A stretch of DNA of 6,402 nt from Alphaproteobacteria bacterium (GTDB lineage: Bacteria; Pseudomonadota; Alphaproteobacteria; Micavibrionales; Micavibrionaceae). Below are positions 5,044 to 6,402 of this stretch, piece after piece. The notes beneath the pieces were generated by a model. That model made no database searches, was not told where the DNA came from, and saw only the letters and a list, made by a program, of their open reading frames with translations. Position 1 is the stretch's first letter. Each line of letters opens with the position of its first letter. Location of the stretch: positions 1-6,402 of the forward strand of contig JAGLKL010000081.1 of assembly GCA_023141075.1 (NCBI GenBank). Direction: 5' to 3'. A program made the position numbers and the translations under genes.

Positions 5044-6378
5044 CTATATCTCAACACCAATTTTCGGCAATATCTTTTTATGCACGGTCATGATCACTAT
5101 AGTAGAAATGGCTGCAATCGCAAATACAAGCAGTGTTCCGCTTAATGTATTGAGAGTGTCGGGGGAAAAGAGCATAAATCCGGCAAGGGAGGCCATAACC
5201 ATTCCTCCGATAAGTTTTAAGATTCTGCCATGTTTTTCCTCAAATTTTGTCACTTTTAAAGTTATGACTGCGGCAAAAATGATGGCAAGTTCATCGAGTA
5301 AATAGATCAAAATGTATATGATAAACAATGTCGCAAAAGTCATTCCGTGTGCGTCATGTTGTGCTAACAGATTTGCCCAAATGACAGGGAATCCGGCTGT
5401 GCAGGGAAGTTCTACCAAAACTACGCCAAGAGCCAGTGTAGCAGTGGCACCAATCATTGCCAGTGTTGTTTTATCCGGGCTGATAATGCTGCGCATATCT
5501 TTGAATATACCGGGCTTGTGCTTGTCCGAAATCGTGAAGGATATTCCTTTTTTGAACCAGAAATAATCCTTGATGTTCACTGCGGCGAACAAGAGAGCGA
5601 TTATAGCAACGACAACCTGTATCCATTTCATGTAGCTCACATACATAAACACGTTTAAGACGCCTAGCATGAACGCTCCGTACGCTGCGGCGGTAATTAG
5701 AAGGAATGTCAAGGAGACTATGATAACTTTTTTGCGTGAACGCGTGTGAATAACCATCCCAAGCAAAAACATTATCAACCATGTAGAGCAGGGGTTAAAT
5801 CCATCGACAAAAGCAATAAGGGCTGTTGCTAATAACAAAGGCGAGTTTGATAAATCGACTTTACCCAGAATAGGGACATTTATTAATGCTTCTTTGTTTG
5901 GTGTTATGCTTTGCGTTTCCAAAAGAGTGGGTGTTTTATCTTCTTTAACAACCTTTTCTTTAGAGATTTGAAGAGAATTCTTGTCTAATTTTGCTTTGGT
6001 TAACGGGTTATTACATCCATTTTTTATGCATGACTTAACTTTGTCAGTAATGCTGCGTCGCATGTAATCGCTGTAACCAATAATAGGGGGATGATCACCT
6101 ATAATAAAGGCAGGTACTGCTGTGATTGGAGCATTATAGGCTTGAGAAATTTTTTCGAGAACCTGCACATTTTTCGGGTTATGCCAAGTCTCAAGTCTGT
6201 GAATTGTTAACTCTGGATATTGTTGTTCCAGTTTATCCAGAAAAGGCATTGCATCCCGGCAATGATTGCAACCATTCCCCCAAAAGAAGATAACGTCTAC
6301 ATTATTTTGAGCGAGCGCACTAACCGGATTAAGTATTACGGCTATTAACAATAGGAATGATGCTAAAAGTTTCTTCAT
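5044..6378 (-). CDS. Secreted thioredoxin-like domain fused to a CcdA/DsbD-like membrane domain
   Basis: Numbered from the ATG at 6378 (444 residues), the protein opens with a Sec signal peptide (MKKLLASFLLLIAVI, likely cut after SALA). A thioredoxin or glutaredoxin-like domain follows, with CNHC at 37-40 (FFWGNGCNHC) and cis-Pro89 (AVPAF). A linker contains a second pair, Cys117-X4-Cys122. From about 180 on there are roughly seven membrane segments in the style of CcdA/DsbD, with one cysteine in DGFNPC (Cys197) and one in VELPCTAGFP (Cys326). CcdA/DsbD proteins move reducing power from cytoplasmic thioredoxin across the membrane through such a pair, so this is probably a transmembrane thiol reductant conduit whose periplasmic partner is built in. 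The domain order is the reverse of classical DsbD. The frame is also open from a GTG at 6396, but the ATG gives the cleaner signal peptide. The promoter lies beyond the window. Confidence 0.82.
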   Translation of the reverse strand: MKKLLASFLLLIAVILNPVSALAQNNVDVIFFWGNGCNHCRDAMPFLDKLEQQYPELTIHRLETWHNPKNVQVLEKISQAYNAPITAVPAFIIGDHPPIIGYSDYMRRSITDKVKSCIKNGCNNPLTKAKLDKNSLQISKEKVVKEDKTPTLLETQSITPNKEALINVPILGKVDLSNSPLLLATALIAFVDGFNPCSTWLIMFLLGMVIHTRSRKKVIIVSLTFLLITAAAYGAFMLGVLNVFMYVSYMKWIQVVVAIIALLFAAVNIKDYFWFKKGISFTISDKHKPGIFKDMRSIISPDKTTLAMIGATATLALGVVLVELPCTAGFPVIWANLLAQHDAHGMTFATLFIIYILIYLLDELAIIFAAVITLKVTKFEEKHGRILKLIGGMVMASLAGFMLFSPDTLNTLSGTLLVFAIAAISTIVIMTVHKKILPKIGVEI

Positions 6379-6402
6379 GGCCACACTTTCTATCACTTTA
6401 CC

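Overview
The window carries genes for [FeFe]-hydrogenase maturation and electron transfer, followed by a short accessory stretch and a periplasmic redox gene. The envelope features (a Sec-type signal peptide feeding a thioredoxin domain, a membrane-anchored protein) suggest a Gram-negative bacterium. A HydG maturase plus NuoE-like and NuoF-like hydrogenase subunits suggests an anaerobic or facultatively anaerobic, H2-metabolising lifestyle. A proteobacterium is plausible, but nothing here fixes the lineage. By eye the DNA is moderately AT-rich, and most AT-rich in and around the TIR gene and in the spacers near the antitoxin gene.

Left block (1-2314): two minus-strand genes, a NuoE-like subunit (hydC-type) and the first 59 codons of a NuoF-like subunit (hydB-type), are separated by 4 bases and run off the left edge. 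Across a 157-base divergent spacer lies hydG on the plus strand. HydG makes the Fe(CO)(CN) synthon for the H-cluster. The two subunits would carry electrons between NAD(P)H and a catalytic HydA, presumably encoded beyond the left edge. No hydA, hydE or hydF is inside the window.

Middle block (2315-4430): a plus-strand TIR-like protein of the PF10137 type has an N-terminal domain that may be TBP-like. It resembles defence effectors but has no recognisable cyclase or partner beside it. Converging on it is a minus-strand, membrane-anchored transglutaminase-like protein with a readable Cys-His-Asp triad.

Right block (4431-6402): a stand-alone HigA-type antitoxin gene has a well-formed promoter whose spacer holds a palindrome, and no HigB toxin on either side. 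It is bracketed by two copies of a 26-27 base imperfect direct repeat. A minus-strand gene for a secreted thioredoxin-like domain fused to a CcdA/DsbD-like membrane domain fills the rest.

No complete new multi-gene system is evident. The best leads are the orphan TIR protein and the repeat-flanked orphan antitoxin. No RNA gene, CRISPR array or intact mobile element was seen. No gene-free stretch exceeds about 215 bases.
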